A DNA stretch of 32,779 nt. Origin: Catenibacterium mitsuoka_A (GTDB taxonomy: Bacteria; Bacillota_I; Bacilli_A; Erysipelotrichales; Coprobacillaceae). The stretch is from the NCBI RefSeq assembly GCF_964259225.1, contig NZ_CAXVKN010000023.1. One strand, given 5' to 3'. Position numbers and translations under genes: made by a program. Shown here one piece after another: positions 32,777 through 32,779 of this stretch. How positions within the stretch are numbered: the first letter of the stretch is position 1; every line of letters starts with the position of its first letter. The notes beneath the pieces are model-generated. The model did not search any database. It saw only the letters and a program-made list of their open reading frames with translations, and was not told the origin of the DNA.

Positions 32777-32779
32777 GTG

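Noticed and set aside
1..32779. Mobile elements, CRISPR arrays, tRNA or rRNA genes
   Set aside because: No transposase, integrase, phage gene, regularly spaced repeat or tRNA-like cloverleaf was seen on either strand.

Overview
The window is AT-rich, gene-dense chromosomal DNA from a low-GC Firmicute. An RNA polymerase delta subunit (rpoE), HPr kinase/phosphorylase, strong AGGAGG ribosome sites and many stop-proximal U-tract hairpins all point that way. The gene mix and codon style fit the Erysipelotrichia best (a Catenibacterium-like gut anaerobe is my guess from memory, not shown by the sequence). I see no rRNA, tRNA, insertion sequence, phage gene or CRISPR array, and no gene-free stretch over 300 bases.

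Left edge (1-2946, + strand): an unknown three-helix membrane protein, a small secreted DUF5301-like protein, and a stand-alone MetE C-terminal-domain methyltransferase ending in a strong terminator. Then, on the - strand, come a small Cys-containing protein coupled to a flavodoxin/ferredoxin fusion (EFR1 type), a short-chain dehydrogenase with a stretched glycine loop, and a RelA/SpoT synthetase-domain protein with an unassigned C-terminal half.

Centre (5952-22256, - strand): three housekeeping units. First, a six-gene operon ctpA-uvrB-cca-uvrA-hprK-lgt with overlaps or gaps of 3-14 nt. Second, a single gapdh gene with a textbook promoter and terminator. Third, a ywfO-like HD hydrolase (with an apparent GNAT-like tail), a DUF1934/YwiB-like gene, cardiolipin synthase, argS and rpoE. 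Purine nucleoside phosphorylase is divergent from this last unit and converges on a 6-phospho-beta-glucosidase.

Right part (23136-32779): 6-phospho-beta-glucosidase; a PPP-like metallophosphatase with an SH3-like tail that overlaps a secreted glucosaminidase gene; and an aconitase-NAD isocitrate dehydrogenase-GntR(FCD) operon with a perfect palindrome over its probable start point. A divergent ABC-F ATPase with its own terminator closes the window.

Most of this is ordinary core genome. I found no clear new multi-gene system. The best leads are the palindrome and regulator of the aconitase operon, the HD-GNAT fusion, the phosphatase/glucosaminidase pair, the EFR1 pair placed behind a terminator, the RelA/SpoT protein, and five terminators whose stems contain the stop codon of the gene they end.
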